DNA of 64,000 nucleotides from Shewanella donghaensis (lineage in GTDB: Bacteria > Pseudomonadota > Gammaproteobacteria > Enterobacterales > Shewanellaceae): contig NZ_CP041783.1 of assembly GCF_007567505.1 (NCBI RefSeq), positions 4,836,001 to 4,900,000 of the forward strand, given 5' to 3'. Both the position numbers and the translations under genes were made by a program. The notes below the pieces were generated by a model. The model searched no databases. It saw only the letters and a list, made by a program, of their open reading frames with translations, and was not told the origin of the DNA. The number at the start of each line of letters is the position of its first letter. The stretch's first letter is position 1. Positions 8,249-17,476 of the stretch are shown one piece after another.

Positions 8249-11200
8249 TTAAGATCTGTTTTTCATCACGCTATAATACAAAATAGGAATGACGATTAAG
8301 GTTAATAAACTTGATATAAAAATACCGAAGATAAGGCTAATTGCTAACCCATTGAAAATTGGGTCATCAATGATAAATAAACCACCAATCATGGCGGCAA
8401 AGGCCGTTAACATAATCGGTTTTGCTCGTACTGCGCCAGATTGAATCACCGCCTTTTCTAGTGGCATGCCAGCAGCGGTTTGAAGCTTGATGAAATCAAC
8501 TAATAAAATGGAGTTCCTGACTATAATGCCGGCTAGCGCAATCATTCCAATCATCGATGGTGCAGTAAAGTGTGCCCCAAGTAGTGCATGGCCGGGCATT
8601 ACTCCGATAATAGTAAGTGGAATGGGTGCCATTATGACTAACGGTACTAAATAAGATTTAAAGTGACCAACAACCAATAAGTAAATCGCAATCATACCGA
8701 TGGCATAAGCAATGCCCATATCTCTGAAGGTTTCGTAGGTTATTTTCCATTCCCCATCCCACAAAATTGCCACATCTGAAAGTCCATCTGGCTGGCTAAT
8801 AAAGTGTTGTTTTATTGGGAAGGGGTTATTTCCGTCAATATTATCTTGCTCAATTGCTGACGCCATAGAAAACATGCCATATAACGGACTATCAGTAGGT
8901 CCGGCCATATCGGCAACCACCATGATCATTGGCACCATATTTTTATGAATAATAGGGGTATCAATGTTGCCATACTTGATGGTAATCAACTCAGACAAAG
9001 GAACTGATTCACCCACAAAATTTGTCAGCGTTAAAGACAGAATTTGCTGTAGGTCAAACTTTGCCACATCTTTTACTTGCACCCGAATTGGCACCGGTTT
9101 TTGATATTGAGAATCATGTAAATAACTTACATCAGCACCATTAACCGCGGTTGTTACCGTATCAACAATCTGCTGATATTGAATCCCCATTAAGCTGGCT
9201 TTAGTGCGGTCAATGGTGAGCTGCCATTGCTGCTGCTGTGTGGGTAAATAAATATCTACATCGACAACATGTTCAGTTTGTTCAAAGCGCTGCATTAGCG
9301 CATTGGCTGTTTGCTCACGAAGTTGCTCATTAGGTGCATATACTTCAGCAAGGATTGGAGACCAGACTGGTGGTCCAGGTGGTACTTCAACAATCTTAAT
9401 ATTCGCTTTATAAGGCGCACCTATGTTGTTCAATGGTTCACGCATGGATTGAGCAATCTCATGACTGTCTCGATTCCGGTCTCCTTTATCGACTAGGTTG
9501 ACCTGAATATCACCCAACTCCTGGCTATCACGCATAAAATAGTAGCGGACTAAACCGTTAAAGTTGATGGGGGCATGGGTTCCTGCATAAAGCTGCACAT
9601 GTTCAACTTCATCTACACTGGTCAGATAGGTACTTAAGTCAGTGAGTACACGTTGTGTTTGCTCTAGAGGGGTGCCTTCTGGCATGTCTACAATGATCTG
9701 AAATTCAGATTTATTATCAAATGGCAGCATTTTTAACACCACCAATTGCCCAATAGGTAAGGCAACAGCGATAGCAATTAGTAACATGATAAAAGCGGCT
9801 AAACCTTTGCGAGCTTTGGCGGCTTTTTCACCTATGAGAAATGGCGACATGATACGTTCAAACAAGGTTTGTAATTTAGAGTCTGAACTTGAAGTAACCG
9901 CACTTGTGTTTGAATTTGGTGTTGCTGCGGATTGATGTTTTAAAAACTTCAAACTGAGCCAAGGTGTCATGACAAAGGCGACAACTAAGGATATCAGCAT
10001 TCCCATGCTGGCATTTATTGGTATAGGGCTCATATAAGGGCCCATAAGGCCAGAAACAAAGGCCATTGGCATAAGCGCTGCTATTACAGTGAAAGTGGCT
10101 AAAATTGTTGGTCCGCCAACCTCATCGACAGCGATTGGGATTAACTTTTTAAGCTCCGTGGTGCCCATTGCCATGTGACGATGGATATTCTCAACCACTA
10201 CAATGGCATCATCAACCAATATGCCGATAGAAAAAATTAATGCGAATAATGAAATTCTATTGAGGGTAAAGCCCCATGCCCATGACGCGAATAAGGTCAC
10301 GGCTAAGGTGATGATGATAGCGATACCAACGACTAATGCTTCGCGGCTTCCCATCGTGATCAGCACTAATAACACCACCGCTGCGGTAGCAAACATCAAT
10401 TTAAGTATTAGGGTATTGGCTTTATCGCCTGCAGTTTCGCCGTAATTACGCGAAAGGGTCACTTCAATATTTTGTGGGATTAGCACATTGTCGATTTTAG
10501 CCAAGCGTTTAAGTACTTTAGCGGTAACCTCGACAGCATTTTCGCCAGCTTGCTTACCAATAGCTAACGTCACGGCAGGGTATATGCCTTGTTTGTCTGC
10601 GTGCCAAACATGTTGCGATGGGATATCACTTTTTAAACTAATATCGGCAATATCAGATAAATAAACAGGATCGCCTGCTGTATTAGCGTCATTGTATACA
10701 GTGATGATAAGTTGCTTTATATCTTCAATACTGTTGAGGAATTGCCCTGTTTTTACTTTGATTTCTTGATTGTTTTGGATCAGTGAACCCGGCATCGAGA
10801 TGTGGTTATTATCGGTTAACACCTGCTTTAATTGTGAAAAACTAATGCCATAGTGATTCATTTTAAGGGGATCAACTCTTACGTTGGCGACTAATTCTTG
10901 TCGACCTAAAGAATAGATTTCTTTAGTGCCTTTAATTCGTTTGAATTCATTCTCAAGTTCTGTTGCCACAATAGTCAGAGACTCAGCGTCAACGTTTGAG
11001 TCTTTTGACCATAATGTCAGCCCAAGGATCGGTACATCATCAATTCCCCGTGGCTTTATTAATGGCTGGCCAATACCTGCTGCTGAGTTAAACACCTGTC
11101 GATTTGATTGAAACTGATTATAGAGGCTCACAATAGCGTGATCTCGCTGAACACCTACATCAAAAACTGCAATGATTAATGCGCCATCATTCATCGAAAA

Positions 11201-11476
11201 AGAATAAAGCGTATCGAGTCCTTTTAATTCAGATATAAGTCGCTCAGCGGGAATCGTCACAGCCCTTTCTACTTCAGCAGGAGTGGCACCAGCATAAGGG
11301 ATGAATACATCAGCAAAAGTGACATCAATTTGCGGTTCTTCTTCTTTTGGCGTCACCATTACGGCAAACAAACCAAGTAATAGAGCTAATAGTGCCAAAA
11401 GTGGGGTGATGGCATTAGATTGAAATGCCGCGGCAATACGACCAGAGAAGCCTAGATCATTAGGTAATTTATTCAT
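8249..11476 (-). CDS. RND efflux transporter, inner-membrane permease (AcrB-like)
   Basis: A 1075-residue proton-driven RND permease of full length. It shows the two large periplasmic loops, GILVDDAIVVVENIHRHM in helix 4 with the paired aspartates used for proton relay, and IVRNSILLVDFI in the second half. It should form a trimer spanning to a periplasmic adaptor, which is the gene two bases upstream. Conserved opening segments (PKEEEPQIDVTFADVFIPYAG) place it in the broad HAE/unclassified RND group rather than clearly in a metal (HME) group. No outer-membrane channel gene is present here, so a TolC-type protein must come from elsewhere. The substrate is unknown. Confidence 0.93.
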   Translation of the reverse strand: MNKLPNDLGFSGRIAAAFQSNAITPLLALLALLLGLFAVMVTPKEEEPQIDVTFADVFIPYAGATPAEVERAVTIPAERLISELKGLDTLYSFSMNDGALIIAVFDVGVQRDHAIVSLYNQFQSNRQVFNSAAGIGQPLIKPRGIDDVPILGLTLWSKDSNVDAESLTIVATELENEFKRIKGTKEIYSLGRQELVANVRVDPLKMNHYGISFSQLKQVLTDNNHISMPGSLIQNNQEIKVKTGQFLNSIEDIKQLIITVYNDANTAGDPVYLSDIADISLKSDIPSQHVWHADKQGIYPAVTLAIGKQAGENAVEVTAKVLKRLAKIDNVLIPQNIEVTLSRNYGETAGDKANTLILKLMFATAAVVLLVLITMGSREALVVGIAIIITLAVTLFASWAWGFTLNRISLFALIFSIGILVDDAIVVVENIHRHMAMGTTELKKLIPIAVDEVGGPTILATFTVIAALMPMAFVSGLMGPYMSPIPINASMGMLISLVVAFVMTPWLSLKFLKHQSAATPNSNTSAVTSSSDSKLQTLFERIMSPFLIGEKAAKARKGLAAFIMLLIAIAVALPIGQLVVLKMLPFDNKSEFQIIVDMPEGTPLEQTQRVLTDLSTYLTSVDEVEHVQLYAGTHAPINFNGLVRYYFMRDSQELGDIQVNLVDKGDRNRDSHEIAQSMREPLNNIGAPYKANIKIVEVPPGPPVWSPILAEVYAPNEQLREQTANALMQRFEQTEHVVDVDIYLPTQQQQWQLTIDRTKASLMGIQYQQIVDTVTTAVNGADVSYLHDSQYQKPVPIRVQVKDVAKFDLQQILSLTLTNFVGESVPLSELITIKYGNIDTPIIHKNMVPMIMVVADMAGPTDSPLYGMFSMASAIEQDNIDGNNPFPIKQHFISQPDGLSDVAILWDGEWKITYETFRDMGIAYAIGMIAIYLLVVGHFKSYLVPLVIMAPIPLTIIGVMPGHALLGAHFTAPSMIGMIALAGIIVRNSILLVDFIKLQTAAGMPLEKAVIQSGAVRAKPIMLTAFAAMIGGLFIIDDPIFNGLAISLIFGIFISSLLTLIVIPILYYSVMKNRS

Positions 11477-11478
11477 AT

Positions 11479-12696
11479 CTATTGCTCTTGCTTATTAACG
11501 TTTTGGTTAATCAAAAACGCTAGTGCATCTTCTAAAATGACATCGCCGCTTTGTAATCCTGCAAGCACTTCTACTTGGTCTGTTTGCTGTTGTCCTGTTC
11601 TAATTTGGGTAAACAAGGTTTGATCGTTTACTTGACGATATACACCGCTAAGCTGACCTCGTTTAGTGATGGCAGTTACCGGGATATAAAGGCTAGGCTC
11701 AACATTGCTATCGATAATGATTTTTACCCATTGTCCAGGAATGACATTATGTTCAGACTGAGAAAGGTAGACCCTTGCTTGAAAACTATGATTATTTTGA
11801 TTAATAAATTCAAAAGCCGTTACGCTTTGCTTTGGTAAATAAGTGTCGCCATCTAGCTTCACTTTTAAGTTAGACACTTGTTTATCTGAACTGTTTAGAG
11901 GACTAATGAGATTTTTATGTTGCTGTGGCAATTGAAATACCGCGCGCATTTCGCTGGTGTCATAACCTGAAAGTAACGGTTGCCCAACGGCCACGGTTTC
12001 ACCAAGTTCAACAAAGCGCTCAGTAACTCGGCCACTAAAAGGTGCACTCACAATGGTATAGTTTAAGGTTTCTCTGGCTTTAATTAATGCGGCTTTTGCA
12101 GCACTGACGGCTTGTAAACTACTGGAAGCATTCGCTGTTGCTTCATCCATTGCGCCTTTTGAAATCGCGCCTTTTGGAAATAACGCTTGGTAGCGTAAAA
12201 ACTGAGCCTGGGATTCAATGTTTTTAGCTTTCGCTCTGGCTAACTCTGCTTCTGCGGAAGCAAATCCTGCACCTTGTTCCTTGCTGGTTATTTCCAGTAA
12301 TGGTGCTCCTTCAGGAACAAGGTCGTTAATGTCATAGTTAAGTTTGATGATTCTTCCGGCGGTTTGCGCTGACACTGTCGCGGCTTTAACCGCCTCAATC
12401 CTGCCATCAAAAAATAGTTGTTGGGCTTCTAAGGTAGGTGTCACAGTGATGGTTTTTACTGGCGTGTTTGCATTCACGTTAGTGGCAATAAAAGCGCCCA
12501 TTAAGACGAATATAAGATGGAGCGATCTAATCTTTATGGATTGGCTTGTTATTGATTCGAATCTTATCGAGGGTGATTTTATCGAAGCTAACTTTATCGA
12601 AGCTAACTTTATCGAGGGTAATTTTGTTGATGTGATTATTGGCGCTTTTAAAAATGCAGCATTTTTAAATATGCGATGAGTATTTGGGAATGACAT
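11479..12696 (-). CDS. RND efflux periplasmic adaptor (membrane-fusion protein)
   Basis: An adaptor with the usual order: barrel-sandwich start (FFDGRIEAVKAATVSAQTAGRI), alpha-hairpin (EAELARAKAKNIESQAQ), lipoyl half (TIVSAPFSGRVTERFVELGE) and C-terminal beta-barrel (LYIPVTAITKRGQLSGVY). The predicted signal peptide (LHLIFVLMGAFIATNVNA) sits unusually far in, at about residues 59-76. It is preceded by a basic, Ser/Ile/Lys-rich stretch made of a five-residue repeat. No good ribosome binding site is visible before the ATG at 12696. No better in-frame start was found downstream: M67 would leave too short a signal. The true start is therefore uncertain. Confidence 0.88.
   Translation of the reverse strand: MSFPNTHRIFKNAAFLKAPIITSTKLPSIKLASIKLASIKSPSIRFESITSQSIKIRSLHLIFVLMGAFIATNVNANTPVKTITVTPTLEAQQLFFDGRIEAVKAATVSAQTAGRIIKLNYDINDLVPEGAPLLEITSKEQGAGFASAEAELARAKAKNIESQAQFLRYQALFPKGAISKGAMDEATANASSSLQAVSAAKAALIKARETLNYTIVSAPFSGRVTERFVELGETVAVGQPLLSGYDTSEMRAVFQLPQQHKNLISPLNSSDKQVSNLKVKLDGDTYLPKQSVTAFEFINQNNHSFQARVYLSQSEHNVIPGQWVKIIIDSNVEPSLYIPVTAITKRGQLSGVYRQVNDQTLFTQIRTGQQQTDQVEVLAGLQSGDVILEDALAFLINQNVNKQEQ
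12564..12623. repeat. Four 15-bp tandem repeats in the adaptor leader
   Basis: Four units of the type TTATCGAAGCTAACT lie head to tail; the two inner units are identical and the outer two are near-identical to each other. Each unit is 15 bp, so copy-number change preserves the reading frame and adds or removes five residues (IKLAS type) in front of the signal peptide. Confidence 0.85.
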
Positions 12697-12812
12697 GAGG
12701 CACCAACTTAATTTAACTATCTATAAGAAAATTCTAATAGATGTTGGGCTATTTTGCAATTCTTTTATGAGTAAAATCTAATGAAAGGTGTAGATATTCA
12801 AATTTCAACGAC

Positions 12813-12845
12813 AAAAAAACCGCCTATGGAAATCATGGCGGTTTT
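12813..12845 (-). terminator. Intrinsic terminator of the fadL-type gene
   Basis: Read on the minus strand, AAAACCGCCATG pairs with a CATaGGCGGTTTT arm (one bulged base) and runs into a T-tract. Confidence 0.85.
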
Positions 12846-12877
12846 CATCGATAAAATTAAACTATTGAATAGGCTAA

Positions 12878-14137
12878 TTAGAAAGTGTGGTTGTACTGCA
12901 ATGAGAAGTAGTTCGCGCCTGATTCAGTATATGCACTGACTTGCCCTACTAGTGCGCTATCCTCTAAAACATGAACTTTTTCACCAGCAACTAAAGTGTA
13001 ACCAAAATCAATGCTCGATTTATCACTTAAGTTATACGTGAAACCTGCTGAATACCACATGCGATCTGAATCAGGAATTGATAATGAAGACACTTCACCA
13101 ACAACACCTTCATCACTTGCAATACCTGCACGCACAGTCCAAGTGTCATTGATATCGTATGTGCCACCTAAGCTAAAGAACCAAGAGTCTTTCCAGTTAT
13201 AATGTTTAATTACATCACTTGGAGTGCCTAGATTACCATCGACGACACTAATGTTGTCAAATGAGCTCCATTGTGTCCATTGCGCAGTATAGTGAATCGC
13301 AAATTGTTCAGTTAATTGATGAAAACCAGCGATTTGAGCAATATCAGCAATTGGGATTTCAATGCTATCAAAACTTTGAGGTAGGATAACACTAGGGTTA
13401 TACATGATGTCGCCACTAGCATCCATTTGTGGACTGTATCGGTAGCTTAAACCAATTCTGTTATTTTCATTAAACTCGTAGGCTAAACCAACGATTCCAC
13501 CAACAGCCCAGCCGTCAGCTTCAACGTCAACTAGGTTTAGTGGCATATCACCGAAGCCTATATCAATATCACCGTTACGGGTTAATGTGCCTGAACCATA
13601 TACAGCATCAAGACCTAAACCTAAACTCAAAGAATCGTTAATACGGTATGAAACACTAGCATTAAAGTTAATGGTAGTGACTTCAGTATTACCCAATAAA
13701 TCAATTGGTGTATTGAAGTCGTGACCACTATTTAGTGATGAAAGATCAGTACCAGTGCCATAATTCGAGAAGGCTGCTACACCATAAGCCCATTGATCGT
13801 TGATTGGGCTAATGTAATAAAAATTAGGGATAATCTTAGCTTCAGCAGCATTATCCATACTTCCTAAATGATTATCGCCATATTGAACATCAGTAACTTC
13901 AACGTTTACGTCAGCATAAGATGCACCAATTGAAAGTGTTTTTTCATCGAATAAAGCCATTGCAGCAGGGTTGCGGGCTAAAACTGAAGCATTGTCAGCG
14001 ATGATAGCGTCACCAGCCATTGCACGGCCTAAACCTGTAGCTGATTGGCTGTTTAATTGAAAACCAGCTGCCATTGTTTGTGTGCTGGCTAAAGTTACAG
14101 CCATTGCGAGTAGAGTCTTGTTAAACTTAGTCATCAT
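12878..14137 (-). CDS. fadL: FadL/OmpP1 family outer-membrane transporter
   Basis: A 419-residue beta-barrel of the long-chain fatty acid/hydrophobic compound channel family. It has a signal peptide (LLAMAVTLASTQTMA) and then the diagnostic mature start GFQLNSQSATGLGRAMAGDA with the NPA segment (LARNPAAMALF). It ends in an aromatic residue (NHTF), as barrels do. The gene is monocistronic, with its own terminator and a long upstream region holding CRP-like and FadR-like sites. Fatty-acid uptake would fit the fadIJ operon 11 kb away, but the family also carries other hydrophobic substrates and Shewanella genomes can hold several copies. Confidence 0.88.
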   Translation of the reverse strand: MMTKFNKTLLAMAVTLASTQTMAAGFQLNSQSATGLGRAMAGDAIIADNASVLARNPAAMALFDEKTLSIGASYADVNVEVTDVQYGDNHLGSMDNAAEAKIIPNFYYISPINDQWAYGVAAFSNYGTGTDLSSLNSGHDFNTPIDLLGNTEVTTINFNASVSYRINDSLSLGLGLDAVYGSGTLTRNGDIDIGFGDMPLNLVDVEADGWAVGGIVGLAYEFNENNRIGLSYRYSPQMDASGDIMYNPSVILPQSFDSIEIPIADIAQIAGFHQLTEQFAIHYTAQWTQWSSFDNISVVDGNLGTPSDVIKHYNWKDSWFFSLGGTYDINDTWTVRAGIASDEGVVGEVSSLSIPDSDRMWYSAGFTYNLSDKSSIDFGYTLVAGEKVHVLEDSALVGQVSAYTESGANYFSLQYNHTF

Positions 14138-14249
14138 TTTATCTCATCGTTGTACGTCAGTTTATTAATTTCTTCAGTGCCTAACACCAAAGTCCCCAAT
14201 TAACACCAACTTTAATAATGCGAGCATATTAGGTAACAGCTGTGATAAC

Positions 14250-14266
14250 TGCAACTCCGACCAGTT
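14250..14266. promoter_or_regulatory. Possible FadR-like half site upstream of the fadL-type gene
   Basis: GACCAGTT (14259-14266) equals one half of the FadR consensus, and CAACT/AGTTG flank it as a short inverted repeat. The other half site is poor. It lies about 115-130 bp before the fadL-type start. Confidence 0.3.
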
Positions 14267-14381
14267 GCTAGTCGTTGTTAACATTAGGTTAATTTGCGAT
14301 ATTGACGTTGTATTAAGATCGTAACGCTTGTCACAAAGGTTAGAAAAAGTGATAACCAGCATAGGCTTAGGGATATAAGGG

Positions 14382-14397
14382 TGTGATCTATCTCACT
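14382..14397. promoter_or_regulatory. CRP-like site in the fadL/putP spacer
   Basis: TGTGA-N6-TCACT matches the CRP consensus TGTGA-N6-TCACA at nine of ten defined bases. The 367-base spacer 14138-14504 contains no gene; it holds this site, the FadR-like half site and the putP hairpin. The site is about 245 bp upstream of the fadL-type start codon, far for direct activation unless the leader is long. Confidence 0.45.
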
Positions 14398-14461
14398 GGC
14401 GGTGGCAACAACTAGGTAACATGAAAGATTTGTAAAAAAGAGTACAAATGTACGCTGAAAG

Positions 14462-14493
14462 GTTTGATTACGGCTTTAACACCGTAATCAAAC
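14462..14493. terminator. Perfect 12-bp inverted repeat after putP
   Basis: GTTTGATTACGG and CCGTAATCAAAC form a perfect stem with an 8-base loop, 12 bases past the putP stop on the minus strand. The T-tract is weak on the minus strand and slightly better on the plus strand, so termination strength is uncertain. Confidence 0.6.
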
Positions 14494-14504
14494 TTATTTT
14501 TCAG

Positions 14505-15956
14505 TTAAAGCGAGGCTTTAAATTTAGCGAATTGTGCTTGAACGACATCTGCTGGTGGCGAGATTTTACTGACGACAACACCTACAACGGTTGCAAATAT
14601 GAAGCCTGGAAGGATTTCATAAAGATCGAATATTCCACCGCTAAGTTGTTTCCAAACAACAACAGTAACAGCGCCAACAAGAATTGTCGCGATTGCACCG
14701 TTACGGCTATATCCTTGCCAGAATAGTGACATAAGCACTACTGGACCAAATGCAGCACCAAAACCTGCCCATGCATAGCTCACTAAATCCAGTACTTTGC
14801 TGTCTGGGTTTAACGCAATAACTATTGCAATGATAGCAATTGCTAAAACACCAAAACGTCCCACTAGCATCAGTTCTTTATCTTTAGCTTCAGGTCGAAG
14901 CCATTTACGATAGAAGTCTTCAGTGATAACACTTGAACACACCAATAATTGCGAATCGATGGTGCTCATAATGGCTGATAAAATAGCCGCAATTAAGATC
15001 CCGCCAATCCATGGGTTAAATGCCACTTGGGCTAAATGGATGAATACGGTCTCAGAGTTAGCTAATGTTGCATCAGCGAAGTAAATCGTACCCGCAATAC
15101 CAGTGGCTAGAGCGCCAATTAATGCTATTACCATCCAACTCATGGCGATGCGGCGTGATAATGGAATATCATCAGGGCTGCCGATTGCCATGAAGCGAGA
15201 CAAAATATGTGGTTGACCAAAGTACCCCAAGCCCCAAGCAAGAAGTGACACTAAGCCAATCGTAGTCATATTGTCATGGAAGAACGACAGCATTGCCGGA
15301 TCTAAAGCTTCAAGTGATGTTTGGGTCTCTGGTTGAGAAAAAATAGCGATAGGGACAATGAGTAATGCGATGAGCATTAAGCAGCCTTGGAAGAAATCTG
15401 TCCAGCTGACAGCAAAGAAGCCACCCACAAAGGTGTATGCCACGATGATGACAGAGCCAATCATAAGTGAAACGGTATAATCTAGACCGAAGATTTGTTC
15501 GAATAAGATTGCGCCGCCAACCATGCCTGAAGAAGTATAGAAAGTGAAGAATACTAATATGGTAACTGCTGAAACAAGTTTTAATATGCCTTGCTTGTCT
15601 TCAAAACGTTTTTCAAAAAAGTCAGGTAAGGTGAGGGCATTATCTGCAGCTTCTGTATAAATTCGTAGACGTTTTGCTACAAATAACCAGTTAAGCCAGG
15701 CGCCAAATACTAAACCGAAGCCTATCCAAGCTTCACCTAAGCCACCTAGGTATACAGCACCAGGTAAACCAAGCAGTAACCAACCCGACATATCCGATGC
15801 GCCGACACTTAATGCTGTGACCGAAGGGCCCATTTTACGGCCGCCAAGAATATAGTCATCTACAGTGTCTGTTTTACGATAAGCCCAGTAGCCGATCCCC
15901 ATCATTAATGCGAGATAGCCGATAAAAGTGATTAAAATTGGTGTTTCTATTGCCAT
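14505..15956 (-). CDS. putP: Sodium/proline symporter
   Basis: A 483-residue SSS-family transporter matching PutP. It has N-terminal helix 1 (LITFIGYLALMMGIGYWAY), the conserved loop DDYILGGRKMGPSVTALSVGASDMSGWLLLGLPGAVY with the sodium-binding Ser/Asp residues, and about 13 membrane helices. It imports proline with sodium, as a nutrient or osmoprotectant. No putA lies nearby. It is likely monocistronic. Confidence 0.92.
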   Translation of the reverse strand: MAIETPILITFIGYLALMMGIGYWAYRKTDTVDDYILGGRKMGPSVTALSVGASDMSGWLLLGLPGAVYLGGLGEAWIGFGLVFGAWLNWLFVAKRLRIYTEAADNALTLPDFFEKRFEDKQGILKLVSAVTILVFFTFYTSSGMVGGAILFEQIFGLDYTVSLMIGSVIIVAYTFVGGFFAVSWTDFFQGCLMLIALLIVPIAIFSQPETQTSLEALDPAMLSFFHDNMTTIGLVSLLAWGLGYFGQPHILSRFMAIGSPDDIPLSRRIAMSWMVIALIGALATGIAGTIYFADATLANSETVFIHLAQVAFNPWIGGILIAAILSAIMSTIDSQLLVCSSVITEDFYRKWLRPEAKDKELMLVGRFGVLAIAIIAIVIALNPDSKVLDLVSYAWAGFGAAFGPVVLMSLFWQGYSRNGAIATILVGAVTVVVWKQLSGGIFDLYEILPGFIFATVVGVVVSKISPPADVVQAQFAKFKASL

Positions 15957-16109
15957 GTTACTTCCGTTTTATTCTCTTTATAGTGCGGAACATGCTAGCA
16001 GATGTAAGAGCTAGTGCACAGTTTTGAAAGGGAAAACGGATAGTTATTGACCAGCTAATGAAATTACACTAGCTGGTTGTTGGTTAATTGTGTTGTAAAT
16101 GTTGACAGT

Positions 16110-16814
16110 TTAGATGAAAGTTTGCTCTATCTCCGACTTAACATATTCTAAGTCGTCTTGCTGGTCACCAACTAACAACATAAATGCACCTGCCGTTTGG
16201 AAACCCATACCTTGATAGTTTTGGTCAGCAAAAGATTCTTCAGTCACCATTCTGTTTTCTGTTGGTACAATAAACAGCGTGACCTTTCCATGTTCACTTT
16301 CCATGACTAAATGAAGACTTTTGACCCCTTGAAAATCACAATAAGAGGTGTAAAAAACCTTACCAGGTTGATTGATAAACTTGGCATTTTCTAAACCATT
16401 GATACCCGCAAGTTTGAAGTTTACATCTTCATAACCGACATTTTGATCAACCATCATCGATTTAGGTTCATGATAAACATGAGCAAGGGCATGTTCAGCT
16501 AAATCTACCGGGGTAAATCTCAGCATACTGAAGCTTAATCCGATCACTAATGCAACAGACGCTGCCATTGCCATCAGGTATCGAGTATGTTTCTTCTGTT
16601 CTTGATGTTTATTCAACTGCTGTCGCAGTAATAGCTTATCCGCTAAATCATTAGGCACATCAATATTGAGTGCATTTGTGAGCTTACTGTCTAATGATTT
16701 AAGTTCACTGACTAATTTAGCATCTGTTTCAGACGCAGCAATCTGTTCCAAGAAATCGTCATCTTGGCTGTTTGGGTCACCATAGGCATGGCGACGAAAT
16801 TGTAGATCATCCAT
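16110..16814 (-). CDS. DUF3379 membrane protein, probable anti-sigma factor
   Basis: A 234-residue protein with a cytoplasmic N-terminal part (1-80), one membrane helix at about 81-100 (YLMAMAASVALVIGLSF), and a periplasmic C-terminal domain. The start overlaps the end of the sigma-factor gene by eight bases, the arrangement seen for ECF sigma factors and their membrane anti-sigma partners. The N-terminus lacks an obvious HxxxCxxC zinc anti-sigma motif. The inhibitory role is therefore inferred from gene order and topology. The family is named DUF3379. Confidence 0.8.
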   Translation of the reverse strand: MDDLQFRRHAYGDPNSQDDDFLEQIAASETDAKLVSELKSLDSKLTNALNIDVPNDLADKLLLRQQLNKHQEQKKHTRYLMAMAASVALVIGLSFSMLRFTPVDLAEHALAHVYHEPKSMMVDQNVGYEDVNFKLAGINGLENAKFINQPGKVFYTSYCDFQGVKSLHLVMESEHGKVTLFIVPTENRMVTEESFADQNYQGMGFQTAGAFMLLVGDQQDDLEYVKSEIEQTFI

Positions 16815-17370
16815 TTGATTGACCTCTAACTTCAGGAGACTCTAAAGCGTCTTTTAATTGATTACGGGCGCGAAATAATCGCGTCATGACGGTATTTCTA
16901 TTTAGCTCTAATAAATCAGCAATCTCTTCACCACTAAAACCACCAATAAGTTGTAGCAGTAACGGTTCGCGATATTCGACCTCTAGTAACCCAATTTGTT
17001 TACGTAGCCAATATTGTTCAGTTTTGTCTTCGGTGGTTGAAGATTTTTCATCTTCGAGCAATTCTTGCTCCACATCACTGTAATCAAATTGTTTACGTTC
17101 AAATCTACGGGCATTTTCACGGCGTAAAATCGTAATCAGCCATGCTTTGGCCGCTTTATCATCTTTTAAAGAATCAAGTGCGCGCCATGCTCGTAAAAAG
17201 GTTTCTTGGGTGACGTCTTCAGCAACATGTTTATCACCGATTAGCCAGTAGGCATATCGGAAGATATCAGTGTGAAGTGCCTTGACGAGGCTGTCGTATC
17301 GTCGCTGTTTAGTTAGCATGTCAGATATGACCGTGGGTTCGGACTTTTTATTTCGCAAGCTATCGAACAT
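16807..17370 (-). CDS. ECF-type RNA polymerase sigma factor
   Basis: A 187-residue sigma-70 family protein with region 2 (IFRYAYWLIGDKHVAEDVTQ, ETFLRAWRALDSL, AWLITILRRENARRF) and region 4 (LLQLIGGFSGEEIADLLELN, RNTVMTRLFRARNQL). Regions 1 and 3 are absent, as in ECF factors. It is cotranscribed with the membrane DUF3379 gene. Its regulon is unknown. The adjacent bat operon lies downstream of neither promoter in an obvious way, so no target is assigned. Confidence 0.9.
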   Translation of the reverse strand: MFDSLRNKKSEPTVISDMLTKQRRYDSLVKALHTDIFRYAYWLIGDKHVAEDVTQETFLRAWRALDSLKDDKAAKAWLITILRRENARRFERKQFDYSDVEQELLEDEKSSTTEDKTEQYWLRKQIGLLEVEYREPLLLQLIGGFSGEEIADLLELNRNTVMTRLFRARNQLKDALESPEVRGQSNG

Positions 17371-17421
17371 TTTTATCTTTTCTTAAAAATATTATGTTCG
17401 ATAGCTTAAAAGGTTACTGAT

Positions 17422-17451
17422 GAATAGCAAGTACAATTATGCTTGCTATTC
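17422..17451. terminator. Hairpin after the bat operon
   Basis: A perfect 10-bp stem, GAATAGCAAG / CTTGCTATTC, sits between the batD stop and the sigma-factor start. It lacks a strong T-tract, so it may terminate weakly, protect an mRNA end or be an operator. Confidence 0.45.
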
Positions 17452-17476
17452 AATCAGTCAGTTTGGGGCAGGGCTG

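Noticed and set aside
12344..12679. 111-residue plus-strand frame opposite the RND adaptor N-terminus
   Set aside because: The antisense of the 15-bp repeats and signal-peptide region; no ribosome binding site and no family resemblance.
16051..16076. CCAGCTA/TAGCTGG hairpin after the anti-sigma-like gene as a terminator
   Set aside because: The stem is only seven pairs with a 12-base loop and no T-tract on either strand.
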